From: Diatrype stigma
Taxonomy: Eukaryota; Ascomycota; Sordariomycetes; Xylariales; Diatrypaceae
DNA length: 64,000 nt
NCBI GenBank assembly: GCA_022225965.2
Contig: JAKJXP020000059.1
Span: 226,979-290,978, forward strand
Direction of reading: 5' to 3'
This document shows positions 1 to 11,001 of this stretch, piece by piece; position 1 is the first letter of the stretch, and every line of letters starts with the position of its first letter. The notes below the pieces were generated by a model. That model was given only the letters and a program-made list of their open reading frames with translations, was not told the origin of the DNA and searched no databases. The translations under genes were made by a program, and so were the position numbers.

Positions 1-247
1 AATCCTTGGAAGAGCTTTTTTTACCAATCAGGGACAAAGATAGATCGGTTGATCCGTTGAAGTCGATTGATTGCCATGAAATCTTCGATGCCTAGCTGTC
101 ACTATTTACCTTTTCATCGGAACTGAAACCCAACCCAATGATGGATTTAACGAAGATGACTTCCTGCGCGCTCGCATCGCACTCGTTAAGTCGGTGTTAA
201 TTATGCTCTAGATCTGCTCATACTCTGCCTCCCATCTTTCTATAACG

Positions 248-1819
248 ATGGATGCATCTGGCGTCGTATATATGGCGGAGCCTCCAGCAGGCCAAGTCCG
301 GGGAAGTGGTGCAACTCTCCAGCCGGCACTGATAGCATCTGGCATTGCGACCACCATAACAGCACTGTTCATCGTGTCGTTGAGACTTTTCACGAGAACC
401 AGGATAGTCCGGCATGGCCTCCATATTGATGATCGTAAGTCAAGAGAGCCGGACACTAATCCCATTCGATAGCACTAACATGAGGAACAACAGTTCTTGT
501 TGTTATTGCAATGGCCTTCTTTTTGATCATGTTGGGAGTAAACACCCCACGTAAGTCTACTTTAGGATTCTTCCTCGACGGCTCTCTAACCGTAACTTAC
601 CATAGTCCGGAGAAGTGGCGTCGGTCTTCACATGTGGGATGTCACTTTTCAGCAGTATAATCCAGGCCTTGGGATAGTGAGTGTGCTCGGGCAAATCATG
701 TCTTTGTTTCTAGGGCACCTTGCACTCTAACACTTCTACATCAGTGGACTCTCGTTACGACCTCCGTCTACTGTCTCAGTATCACATTCTCGAAACTGTC
801 TATCTTAACACTTTATCTGCGGCTCTCTCCTAAGCCGTACTTCCGGAAGATAGTCCATATACTGGTCGGGCTCACAGCAAGCTACTCCATTGCATACGTC
901 TTCGCAATGGTATTCCGATGCAAACCAGTTGCTGCCGCCTGGGATGTTTCGATTCCGAATCCTAAGTGTTCCAACATGTTAACAGTCATGATGGTTCTGA
1001 GTATAGCCAACATTATCATGGATGTTATTATCCTCACATTGCCTATTCCTGTACGTGTTTCCAAGTTAGATACGTCTTGTTATATCTTTGCTATCGGTCA
1101 AACAGTACAATGAAAGGCTACTAAAACTTCTCAGGTCGTACTGCCTCTGCAAATGAGAAAGATGAAGAAAGCCTCAATTATACTTTTATTTGCTACGGGT
1201 GGCTTGTAAGTGTCCCAAAGCTAAGTTGGTTGGTTGGACAGATGCCCCTGAAACTAACATCGACCCCTTTTCTCCTAGCGTGTGCGCCATAGCGATCAAG
1301 CGAACCGTCCAAATGTGGGGTGTCTTGCTAGTCCCTAAGGACTATACGTGGGACATCGTCGAGCAGTTCCACTGGTCGTATCTTGAAGTCAACATCGGTA
1401 TCCTTTGCGCCTCTGTACCTGCCCTCCAGCCGTTCGTGAAGCAGTACCTCGGCTCTGTCTTCGGCAGCCAGCCCCGAAGCTCTAGGGGCCTCTCCGACCA
1501 ACAGCCTCAGCCCTACTCCACTGCTATCGGCCGGAACGCAGAACGTCGCGAGGCGAAGCTGCAGGGCTACGAGCTTGATTCGCGGGACGACAGGTCCGAG
1601 GACGACCCTTTCAAGCCAGGGGCAGCGATTAAGGTGGAGGAGCTCCGACAGACCTGGCGTCGCGATGGAGCACAGCATGCGACCGCGATCACATCAGAGA
1701 GGCATGGCAGCGACCACCTGGAATCCCAGAGCGAGGCATCGTTTGGTATGCGATTTCGTGAGGCCAGCCCACAAGGGATAGCAGTAAGGACAGAAAGATC
1801 GGTGAAGTACAGCTCATGA
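248..1819 (+). CDS. PTH11-like / fungal rhodopsin-domain integral membrane protein
   Basis: Six exons join cleanly: 248-434, 494-550, 606-676, 745-1050, 1135-1205 and 1279-1819, giving about 410 residues. The first two thirds are a run of hydrophobic segments separated by short basic loops, beginning around residue 28 (LIASGIATTITALFIVSL). The middle holds the features I associate with the fungal rhodopsin-like domain of PTH11-type and SAT4-type proteins: a WTLVTTSVYCLSITFSKLS helix, then an RLSPK loop, a VFRCKP(V)AAAWD segment and an LPIP helix end. The roughly 100-residue C-terminal tail is hydrophilic and low in complexity, as expected for a cytosolic tail. Members are plasma-membrane proteins, some acting as receptor-like sensors of surfaces or hosts; the ligand is unknown here. 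The gene converges on the nitroalkane-oxidase-like gene. The family call is firm; the function is inference. Confidence 0.85.
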
Positions 1820-2569
1820 GAGAGAACATGAAGTGTTAGAATGCACCCAAATGGGGGCGTTCTGGGGGAAGAGTAATGGCTATGTAACAAATGACATGTA
1901 ACTCGCCATGGAAAGTGTCCTTTTGTTACACATAGCTTTTGTCGATGACGCATGCAAAGATCGCCTGGGAAAAGGAAGGTTCGGGTACTAAGGTACCCTG
2001 TCCGTTTTATGCGGAACGGTTCTGTCAGCAGCTTTGCGTCCGAGTGATCGAACAGCTGCTAGGTAGGAGAAAGGGGGAAAATAATATATTTCCCGACCCT
2101 ATTGGGGCTATAGGGGAGTAAGCGGCCTCTGTGATATAGCCGTAGAACTTTCCATTAGTAAGTAACAAAGTCCAAGTGGGGCCCCTACCGCCCCTATTTC
2201 TACGTTATCCCCCTATAGCTTCTTTTCTTATCACCGTTGTTTCTTCTTTCGAATCGGGCTCCCAAGTCAAGTTTCATCACCGCCTTACATCGATGGCAGG
2301 ACTATTCCGGATAGAATTGCCCGTGTCATGTAGATTCTCAACGATCAACCTCCAGAACTGCCCAGTGTTGCCTGTGATCCTCGTTACATTTTGCCCGCGC
2401 TACCTTGGCCTCGTCACCCAGGCTTCTACTTTGGACTAGACAGCCTCAATGGAAGCTGGTTACCTATAGTCTGTGAGTTTACAATATGGATTCCTTAGGC
2501 GACTGGTAAATGCTAGGATTGTCTCACCCCCCAGTTCACACCATGTCGGCAAGAGATTGGAATGATACC
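1820..2569. other. Convergent intergenic region
   Basis: This lies between the 3' ends of the membrane-protein gene and the nitroalkane-oxidase-like gene. Only short unconvincing reading frames are present. No RNA gene or clear repeat was seen. Confidence 0.6.
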
Positions 2570-3935
2570 CTACTTTGACGGCCCGTACGTTGACGCCCAA
2601 GCATCGTATGTGGGGGACAGCATGATCTCTTGCATATGTCGCCTCCTTATACCTACATTGCCCCCGTCGAAGATGGGCAACACCATGGCGTTGTTGAGAA
2701 GATCAGCGAACGGCTGGCTCTTATCGTACGCCGAACTAAGTAAAATCCCAATGTTAGTAAGTATATGGGCATAACTCTCCATCAGTTCCCAATGTTTTTG
2801 GATCTTACACTCCCACAGCGTTGATAGCGTCGGTGACAGCTTTCACGGCCGCATCGCTGCAGTAGATCTTAGCCGCCAGCGCGAGCTCCCGGCGCGCGCT
2901 GTAGTCGCCGGGTCCGTGCTGCATCGCGTGCGCGGCCTTCCACGTCAAGGCGCGGCACGCCTCGGTCTGCATCTTGATGCCCGAAAGCAGATCGGCTACC
3001 GCCTGCCGCTCGAGCAGCGGCACGGCGCCGCGGCGGTCGTCCCCTTTCGCGAAGGCCAGGGCGGCGTCGAAGGCCGCGCGCATGATGCCGACGCTCATGG
3101 CGCCCACGAGCGTGGCGGTGCTGTCGAAGGAGGCATTAACGATGGCGGCGCCTTCACCGGGGGCGCAAAGGATGTTTTTCGCGGGCACGCGCACGTTGGT
3201 ATATCGGATGTGCGGTCCCGAGACTGAAACATGCCCCATCGTTTCCACGTGTCGGACCACCTGGAACGCTTCCGGTCCGTTCCGGTCTAGGTCTTCGCGG
3301 GTCACGATCAGAACCATGATGCTATCCTTCGGGTCGGCCTGGCTGCTGGAAGGGTTGGTGACGTCTCGGCAGACGACGCAGGCTAGGTCGGCGCCTTTGA
3401 AGTCCCACCCCGCGCTGCTCGTAGCCCAGATCTTCTCCCCGTTCAGGATCCACTCGTCGCCTTCTCTGCGCGCTGTGGTGCCCAGGCCTTTGCCCCCCTT
3501 TTCCAACCAATTCGCTACGCCGCCCGGCTCGCTGAAGACGAGCGATGCGATGGGGGAGCCGGTGCCGGAGAGAAACGGTGCCAGGAACTCTTTCGTTTCG
3601 GGCTTTTGGAGGAGATTCAAGGGTGTGACACCTAGCGCTGTCCCGAAGATGGTCAACGCCGCAGATGGCTCTACAGCGTAGCATTCCTCGACCAGGATAG
3701 CGGCCTCGATCAGCGAGCCGCCTGAACCGCCCAAGCCGGGAGAAATCTGGCCTTTGATCATCCCGCCTACAACAGCAGCTTCGTACGCAGGACGGGTAGC
3801 CTGGAACTGCTGTGTAGGGCTAACAGACTGGGCCATGTATACGGAGCGTGCGGGCTTAAGAACATTCGCTGCGAAGGACGCGGCAGCCTCCCGTGCACTG
3901 GCCTCTGAGGCGCTGAGGTGGAAGTCTATCGGCAT
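2570..3935 (-). CDS. Nitroalkane oxidase-like flavoprotein (acyl-CoA dehydrogenase superfamily)
   Basis: Two exons, 3935-2809 and 2735-2570, with a 73-base intron (2736-2808) give 430 residues, close to the length I recall for Fusarium nitroalkane oxidase. The acyl-CoA dehydrogenase fold is clear: an N-terminal helical part, SEPGGVANWLEKGG and NGEKIWATSSAGWD in the beta domain, and a C-terminal helical domain. The short last exon carries FDGGNVGIRRR, placing Asp399 and Arg406 seven residues apart like the catalytic Asp402/Arg409 pair of nitroalkane oxidase; acyl-CoA dehydrogenases have Glu at the Asp position. Phrases such as FQATRP, AVEPS and KGADLACVVCR also match what I remember of that enzyme. 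The family turns primary and secondary nitroalkanes into aldehyde or ketone, nitrite and H2O2 with FAD. An upstream in-frame ATG at 3974 would add 13 residues; I prefer MPIDFHL at 3935. It is divergent from a nitronate monooxygenase gene. An ordinary acyl-CoA dehydrogenase is the alternative. Confidence 0.85.
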
Positions 3936-5852
3936 CGTGGTAGGCGTGAGGAACAGTAAGCAAGCTGGGGACACCGGTTCTAGGTTCTGGAACTATAGAC
4001 GCTTTAAAAAGTTGAGGCAGTTACTGATTGCTGCAGCTATGTAGTGGTAGGTAAATATGAATGGGTCAGTAGTGGAAAGACAGGATAGAAGATGCACAAC
4101 TAGAGTTCACCTGCAAAAGCCCCCTCCAGGTTTTGATATACAGGCGATCTGTATAGATAGCTGAGGTACATCATTGCATGGCAGGGTGAAATCAAGGCTT
4201 ACTGCCCTAAAAATAGTCATTACACACCCAACCTTTCGTCACCATATTCACACTAAAAATTACATAGGCTTACTGACGTTTAGAGACAAGTCTATCACGG
4301 CCCATTGGAAGTAATCAATGCGACCAAGCGCTTATCCATCTCGACGGTCTGGCTCACAACCTTCCCCTACCCCCTCTTTTTGAGGACCAATCCTCAGGAG
4401 TAGGGTGCATGAGGGGCAGAGAAATGAGGCACAGAGGAAAGGATTGAAAAAAGACGGGCACAAGTCGCCGACGGGTTGAATAATGACGTGATATTATGGC
4501 TAGCTATATATTCTATACCAAGTATAAGATAGGAGTTCCTAAGTAGGCCTCAGTGAATGAAGTCTACAGCCTAGAGTCCAGCTACAAATACTTAAGCCAA
4601 ACCATACGCGGTTCCAATGCTGAGAGTAGAATGATGATGGTAAGCCCCTGTAGTGAGGAAGGTGCTTCATTGTAATCGGATGCTTGGCTAACTGCTTACC
4701 TGTTGGTATGATGGTTCGGTATTTTCCGGTGTATACCTATATCCCACAGCAGAATAGGTGTGATAAGGGAGATGAATCCGAAAATCTTGCTATACTTTAG
4801 ATGAGTTACGCGTCATCTACGTCGTACTTCCCCGGACATCGGAGTGTGGGAATTACGCCCCCCCTTGTTCATCACCCAAGAATAATATGACCACTGGCTA
4901 AACTTGCTCGAAACTAGCCAAAGGCAGAAATACCAAGTTGCCAAACAATACAAACAACTAACTGGCCGAGGCATGTTTCGTGTAACACATGTAGACATGT
5001 ACGAAAGATTGTTACTGTATCAACGCAGTGTTGCGCCACGCGGTTGTAAGCCTGACTCTAGGCTAATCAGCAACCATGCAACCCTCTTATACGTAAGATA
5101 CATGCCCTGACCTACCTTGTAGTTGCAAAATAGTCAATGTGGTCAAATTAAGTCAACTTTGCTGAGGAGTTATTGGGTCGGAAGACTACCTATTGGCTAA
5201 CTGCTGGACAATAACAATCTGACCCCCTAGAAATACAGCTGTTCATCCAGATCCTCAAACTGCTGCCTTTGACCTTGAGACTAGCATATGCTACAAGGGT
5301 TTCATTGCTTCCTTTACGCTGACACTTACATCAGTCGTTAGAACAGACTTCCCAGCGGAAGAGTGGAATATGTTTGCCAGAAACACTATGAAACTGGACG
5401 AACTCGTCATTCACCCATTTCCCACAACCCCCTTTCCCCCGCTCACCAGTTGGTCAATATAAGTAGGTATGCACCAGCGTAGTAAGGAACTTCATAGGCA
5501 CTTGGTACACGCAAAAAGAACACTTGTCATGTGATATAGTAATGATGATCTGGAATATAGAGGTTCCCATGCAGAGGACGCCGGAGTTTGCAATGATCGA
5601 CGGTTTTAGGAACTAGCTGTTGGTACTGGACTCTACGTGCCCTTACTTGCATCGCAGGGTGGGGGCGCATTCCATATTACTTAAAATGCGGGCAACTCTG
5701 AGCCCCGTGTTACTTAACTACTTTCCCTGTCCTTCACCAACTTAGAGTTTAAGAAATTCAATGTAGCTAGATACTGATTATATACCTCCAGGTACATTGC
5801 TGGTAACTTTGCACGAACTAGAAGTACTTTTGAACTGGCAAGTACCACTAGT
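3936..5852. other. Divergent intergenic region of the nitro-compound gene pair
   Basis: These 1.9 kb separate the start codons of the two divergent genes. There are only short frames without family resemblance. Both promoters must lie here; no binding site could be assigned with confidence. Confidence 0.55.
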
Positions 5853-7237
5853 ATGGATTCCCATCCCATCCTCCAGAGGTGGTTCCCATGGACGACGTGG
5901 CCATGGATATTCAACGCGCCAATGTTCTCCGTAACAAACGGCAAGATAGCCGCCGGAGTGACAAAGGCGGGCGGAATCGGTACGTTCTTCAACCCTACCT
6001 ATATGTGATGTGTAAGAGACATGGAGGGGGCTGCTATTGCTAATGCCGTGTTCGACTCCTGATATAGGAATGGTGCCAGCTGGGATTGACCCGCGCCCGG
6101 GCTCTCCTCACATAGCTGCACTGGATGAACACTTGGCAGTTGCTGGGGAGCTTCTTCATCACGACTATTCTTCTCCCCAGAAGAAAGCCTTGCCCGTCGG
6201 GGTTGGCTACACCACCATGCTTGCCACCGCCGAGATCTACCAGCAAAGTGCCGTACCGCTGCTCGTCAAGCACCGGCCCGCCTTCGTCTGGCTCTTCGGG
6301 TCCGATCCATCGTCGTACGGGGAGATAATCGCACTGTTCCACTCTGTTGGCAAGGACTGGGATATAAAGGTGTTCGCTCAGGTAGGTACGGTCCAAGCAG
6401 CGCTACAGGTCGCCCGAGCTGGCGTGGACGATGTGGTGGCCCAGGGGAGTGATGCTGGTGGCCACCTGTAGGCGCAGGCTGCTAGTATCATGACGTTGGT
6501 GCCAGAAGTCACCGAGGCACTCCAAGGGGAAGAGGGGCTTAGGGAGCGTGAAATCCCAGTCATCGCTGCTGGTGGGATCGTTAATGGCAAAGGCGTTGCT
6601 GCCGCTATGGCCCTGGGTGCTAGCGGAATAACTATGGGTACAAAAGTAAGTCCTCCAGGTTGCTATATTCTGTCAGCAAGGCAACCCTCCACTTCCTCGT
6701 CAATCCGCCCCGAAAATCTAATCGGAAAAGTAGTTTATCACTTGCCCCGAGTCTGATGCCGTGCCTTACGTTCGCAAAGCCATCATGGGTGCCAAAGACG
6801 GCGGTGCGACAACCAAAGCGTCAGTACTATTGCCCCCCCCCCCTTTCTCTTCTCCGGCTAAATATAAAGGTATACCCATAACAGGTCCCCCATGCATGAT
6901 ACGATTATGGGCTTTCCATCCTACCCTAGCATGTACTCTGGTAGAGCAATTTCTCACAGGGGCATTGAAAAACTGGAAAAGGGGGTATCAGTCGAAGATG
7001 TTACAGCCGCGTTTCAAAAGGCCAAACAAGAGGATGATAAGTCACGCTTAATAACCTTTGCGTATGTATCCAAACCGTACATACCTTGCTATGGTGAGGC
7101 TAATTCTTGATAGGGGAATCGGGGTGGGCCTCATAGCCTCTGCGATCCCGGCTGGAAAGATCGTCCAGAAAGTGAGAGCCCAGGCACTGAAAGACATAGA
7201 AAAGCTAAAGTCGACGTCTAATGTCTCCCATCCTTAG
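5853..7237 (+). pseudogene. Nitronate monooxygenase (2-nitropropane dioxygenase family), interrupted by one in-frame TAG
   Basis: Six exons fit: 5853-5979, 6068-6645, 6734-6819, 6885-7061 and 7114-7237, with a consistent frame throughout (five exons and four introns, all GT-AG). They would encode about 362 residues, normal for the family, except that codon 6469-6471 is TAG. The FMN TIM barrel is recognisable: PWIFNAPMFSVTNGKIAAGV, then AGGIGMVPAG, KVFAQVGTVQAALQVARAG, SDAGGH, IPVIAAGGIVNGKG and GASGITMGTKF. The stop falls two codons after the histidine of the SDAGGH motif, which holds the proposed catalytic His in this family. The product would lack the second half of the barrel. The family oxidises alkyl nitronates, including propionate 3-nitronate. 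No intron long enough to remove the stop was found. Recent pseudogenisation, a sequence error, or readthrough are possible. It lies 1.9 kb from a divergent nitroalkane-oxidase-like gene. Confidence 0.85.
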
Positions 7238-7348
7238 TCGGCAGCTAACCAACGATATTCACCACACACACACATATATATAAACAAGGCAACTAAACCA
7301 AAATTTCAAAGAACAATGTCTTACGCCCATTGATAGGAGACGCAAGTC

Positions 7349-9186
7349 TCAAGAAGTACTACTCGTGCAGTTTATCTGAAGGAGGTCGTCGTCGAGGTTT
7401 CGACACTCGTAAACAGGGGGCTCGCCGCTTGGAACGTTGACCGCGATGTCCTCGACTCGAATATTGCTACATCGCTACACCGGCCAGAAACTCCAATATC
7501 AACATTGGTTCACCTATGTGACTTGAGTTATCAATAGGGTCAGAGAGGATGAACTTACGTCTGGGGCGCTGCAGACTAGGGAGCCCGCCTGAGGATCTAG
7601 TTTGGTGGACACCACCCCGTCGAAATTCCGCATGGTTATGTCCTCGATCGTGAGATTGGCCTAGAGTCATCATCACATGATGACGGGTCGGTCAGCGGCT
7701 AACTTCTCCACCGGGATGATGGCATGGAGCGACTCACGGGAAATTCGGTGCAGAGAGTCTGGTTGTCCTGCCCGTAGCACTGCGTGATCGTGATCGCCCG
7801 GTCGTTGTTGTGGTGGTGGAAGACATCGTAGGTCACATTTCGCACATGGCCCAGTCCGCCTCCGCCGTTGAGCAGGTCTTGGAACTTGGACTCGATACCG
7901 GGCCAGACCTTGATGCGGGCGCCGTCGCTCGCGTTCGCCATGGTGATGTTGTAGATATAGAGGTTCTCCACTATATCCGTTTCCCCCTTGTATTGGCCAA
8001 GAGATCCGATACTGATGCCATGCGAGCCTGTGCAGTCCAGGTTTTGTACCACGACATTGGTACTGTTCGGTTTGAAAGAGACACAGTCTTGTAGGGTAAG
8101 TCTAGCAGTCAGAATATGCACCTTGTAACTGAATACAAGCCCTTTAGTTGGCCAACGCTGAGATACGTAGACTTACCATCCGTGTTGATGATGTAAGAAT
8201 CCTGGATGACAACTCCATCAGATCGGTATGTATCCCAGCCATCCGCGTTTGATATCTTAGTTCCATTTTCGCTCTATGGAGGATTGAAATTAATCTTTGG
8301 TAGTAAACAAGATGGTTGCCAGCATTGATTGTCTCTTACCGTGGCTCTCAGGTCCATGTTGCTTATCAGAATATCGGTACTGTTAGCAATGATATTAAAC
8401 CACTGCAGCGGAAAGTTAGTATCATTCCCTGCTAATGGGCTGACTTTTTGAAGTCCTATAATCAGTTTTATAACTTGGGATAGGCGGGCTCACGTTGGGA
8501 GGGTTACGCATGCGCAGATTTGACATTGTGCCTCCCTGGAGACCATCAATGGCAAGCAGCATAGGCCGTAACAACTAGACGGAGAGGGCAATGGTGTTAG
8601 TTACTTCGAGTCTCACTGAAAGCCACATGCCGGAATATATCCAAGGCTATAGTCTCACAGTTGAATTGATGTGGGACTCCACCCAGTACGGTTCGCCATG
8701 GCCATCTATGACCGACTTGTCATTGGTGAGGTCGCCGTATATGTTGACATCCTCGCCCCCTATCTTCCAGAACGTCGATTGGTTCTGGAAAGCGAACTTG
8801 AAGCTGTTTTCCGCCCAGTAGTAGATGTCACTGTCATCGAAGTGAATCTCGCCGGTGATGACGATATCTACATGCTTGAGGAAGGTAAGATCAAGCGGCG
8901 AACCAATCAGGTACGACCCGTCGAACACGATGGTGCCGCCATCGTTGCATTGGTCGAACGCGTCCAGGATCTGAGGCGCATCGTCGCGCTTCTCCTCCGA
9001 GCCCGGCGAAACGTAGCAGTAGCGGTCTTCGCTCCTCGGTGGAGAGAAAGGGATGGCTCTACCGGCGTCGAACGGGCTAGGCCGGATATCTGGTCGCGCA
9101 GGGGGTCCAACGGAGCGTTTAGCTGAACTTGGGGCTAGGAAGGAGAGAAGGCCCGCCAGCGTGCTGACTACCGTGTTTAACCTCAT
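7349..9186 (-). CDS. Exopolygalacturonase (GH28), secreted
   Basis: Seven exons on the minus strand: 9186-8659, 8574-8494, 8402-8340, 8273-8177, 8087-7738, 7660-7559 and 7474-7349, giving 448 residues. The start [17 protein letters not shown] is followed by a small-residue signal cleavage region; an upstream in-frame ATG at 9273 would place this behind 29 non-hydrophobic residues, so I reject it. GH28 hallmarks are NTDD (about residues 254-257), [11 protein letters not shown] (277-287) and RIKVWPG (314-320), which supply the catalytic aspartates, histidine and substrate-binding R/K. The sequences [12 protein letters not shown] and [13 protein letters not shown] resemble exo-acting members that release galacturonic acid from chain ends. 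Several N-x-S/T sites fit an extracellular glycoprotein. It acts on homogalacturonan of pectin. All introns and motifs are intact, so I expect a functional enzyme. Confidence 0.93.
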
Positions 9187-9362
9187 CTTCGTTCGTAAGA
9201 TGGTAGATGGTAGTGTGACGGTGGAACCCTTGTCAGCTTCTCTCAAGGCAAAACTTCTTCCATTTGTACCCAAGTAAACCTTTCCGTTATATATATGCCG
9301 TGGAGCCCCAAGTGAAGGACCAGAACTATTCTGCTACTGCCCCTGCTATAGGTGGATGATTT

Positions 9363-9396
9363 GTGGGGGCCTTCGATCTGCAGATATATTCCCCAC
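9363..9396. promoter_or_regulatory. Inverted pair of CreA/CRE1-type motifs upstream of the polygalacturonase
   Basis: GTGGGG at 9363-9368 and its reverse complement CCCCAC at 9391-9396 match the SYGGRG consensus for the fungal carbon-repression regulator. They lie about 180-210 bases upstream of the polygalacturonase start. Pectinase genes are commonly glucose-repressed, so the placement is sensible, but a six-base motif is weak evidence. Confidence 0.35.
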
Positions 9397-10620
9397 GAGT
9401 CGGCTGAAAGCCCTGCGATCATCAGGAACACAATGAACTTTATCCCACCTTATAGCTGCAAGTCATTTCGCGTTTCGCGTCATAGTTGTAAGTTTGGAGA
9501 TAAGTGACAAGGGGAACAGTGAATAAGCAGGATATGTAGTTCACGCCAAGAACTGGGGCAGCTCGCCTCCCCCAAATGACCCCATCGCGCGGGATTGCAG
9601 CGGCCGGGTGGAACCCACTGTTGATATATATATATCCTTTGAGCTACCCCTTATCGCATCCCTATACAATGGACTATTGCGAGGAGTTCTATTCGGTTCC
9701 CTTCCTATAGACAGTATGGTCCGGATCGAAGAGAAGATTCCATCCCATACCTCTTAGTAGGGCACCGCCCTATAAGAAGACAATAGGGGGACATCCTAAG
9801 CTTCACCTTGGGTCATGATTGGAAGGAAATATGAGACTGTCTATATTTGTATATTGCCAAACGTCACTATGATATGCCTAGAGTGTATGATAAGTTGTGT
9901 GATTGTGAACCTTAGAATTGCAAGCACTTGACGAGTTCCTCGAACAAGCGTGTAGGGACATAGTCAGGGGCTCCTCTCAAGGGCACCGAGGGGGAGGAGC
10001 CCCTATTTTATTTATCTCTTTATTTATTCAAACCTAGGGCGCCGGTGGACGGCTAGTCTACGTAGTACCTAGCAGCCTAGGTAGTGCTATCCTTATCACA
10101 TAATCCCATGATATCTTGACCTCAATCTTTCCTGGTGATATCGCACGCTGGATTCACCGGTGACATGGTATTTGATGATCGCCAAATCTCCTTTGTTGCT
10201 TTGTATGAACTTAGGGCAAGGCTCCCGTGATGACTGGGTGCAGGTAAAAGGACAATATTTATCATGGTTTAGCAATGTCGAAGACTTCCATTCCTAAATA
10301 ACCCTGCTAGTGTCATCTTCCGCGCTTTACCACTGGATGGTGCTCTTTGGATCAGGTCTGATGAAGCCGAAGGGTCGGTCCTTTGAACTGTATGTATGTA
10401 CAATATTAGAAGTGTTAGATGTATGTACAATCAGCCGCTGACTGGGAAGTTGGGGGCTAAATGCAGCTACAGACATGTGGTCCTGATCGGCGATTTCTAG
10501 TGGTCGAATCGGAATTTCGGCAATGTAATTGGCTGGAGCAGAACAAAGACGGAGTTATCGGTCAGCTTGGAACCGTCGCCGTCGCCGTCACTGTTTCCTT
10601 TGCTACCTACGAAGTAAGTA

Positions 10621-10660
10621 ACTGCCTTAACCTGCCTTAACCTGCCTTAACCTGTCTTAA
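10621..10660. repeat. Four-copy 10-base tandem repeat
   Basis: The unit CTGCCTTAAC recurs four times, the last with one substitution (CTGTCTTAAC). It lies about 350 bases upstream of the phosphate carrier start. Confidence 0.85.
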
Positions 10661-10917
10661 CTGCCAAGGTTCCAGCGCTATCAGTGGAAAGGAGTGGGTC
10701 CCGGTTCCCGCCTTCACCCGACTGCCCGACCACGACTACGTAGTAGTACGCAGGTACTTCCGGATTCTGTAAAAATTGTCACAATCTGGTCTGGTCTTTC
10801 TGGCCCTTTTCTTGTCTCTTTTTTCAACCCATCCGTAAAAAGCCTCAGCGCACTATAACCACCTCAACCTTACACGAACGGAAAAGCCAATTGAGCTTCC
10901 GCGTCTCTTCGTCCCCA

Positions 10918-10990
10918 AGAAGATCTTAGGCAGATTCTCTTCTTCCTCTCTCCACTCACTTCTTTTCCTCATCGCACCTCAGATCTACTT
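10918..10990 (+). promoter_or_regulatory. Pyrimidine-rich leader of the phosphate carrier gene
   Basis: A strongly C/T-biased stretch lies just before the ATG at 11002. Such CT-rich tracts are common around transcription starts of highly expressed fungal genes. The exact start site cannot be read from sequence. Confidence 0.4.
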
Positions 10991-11001
10991 CTGTCGTCGC
11001 A

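Larger units (their letters stand above)
9187..11001. other. Intergenic region between GH28 gene and phosphate carrier
   Basis: This 1.8 kb region holds the two divergent promoters. It contains a short TA run near 9626, a G/C-rich stretch near 9550-9620, and a four-copy 10-base repeat at 10621. No gene-like frame was found. Confidence 0.55.

Noticed and set aside
2805..3974. Simple acyl-CoA dehydrogenase ending at 2805
   Set aside because: Splicing to 2735 adds the conserved C-terminal block with an Asp/Arg pair, giving full family length and pointing to nitroalkane oxidase.
6820..6884. Apparent frameshift in the nitronate monooxygenase 3' half
   Set aside because: A GTCAGT donor and CAG acceptor in phase 2 restore the frame exactly, so this is an intron and not a second lesion.
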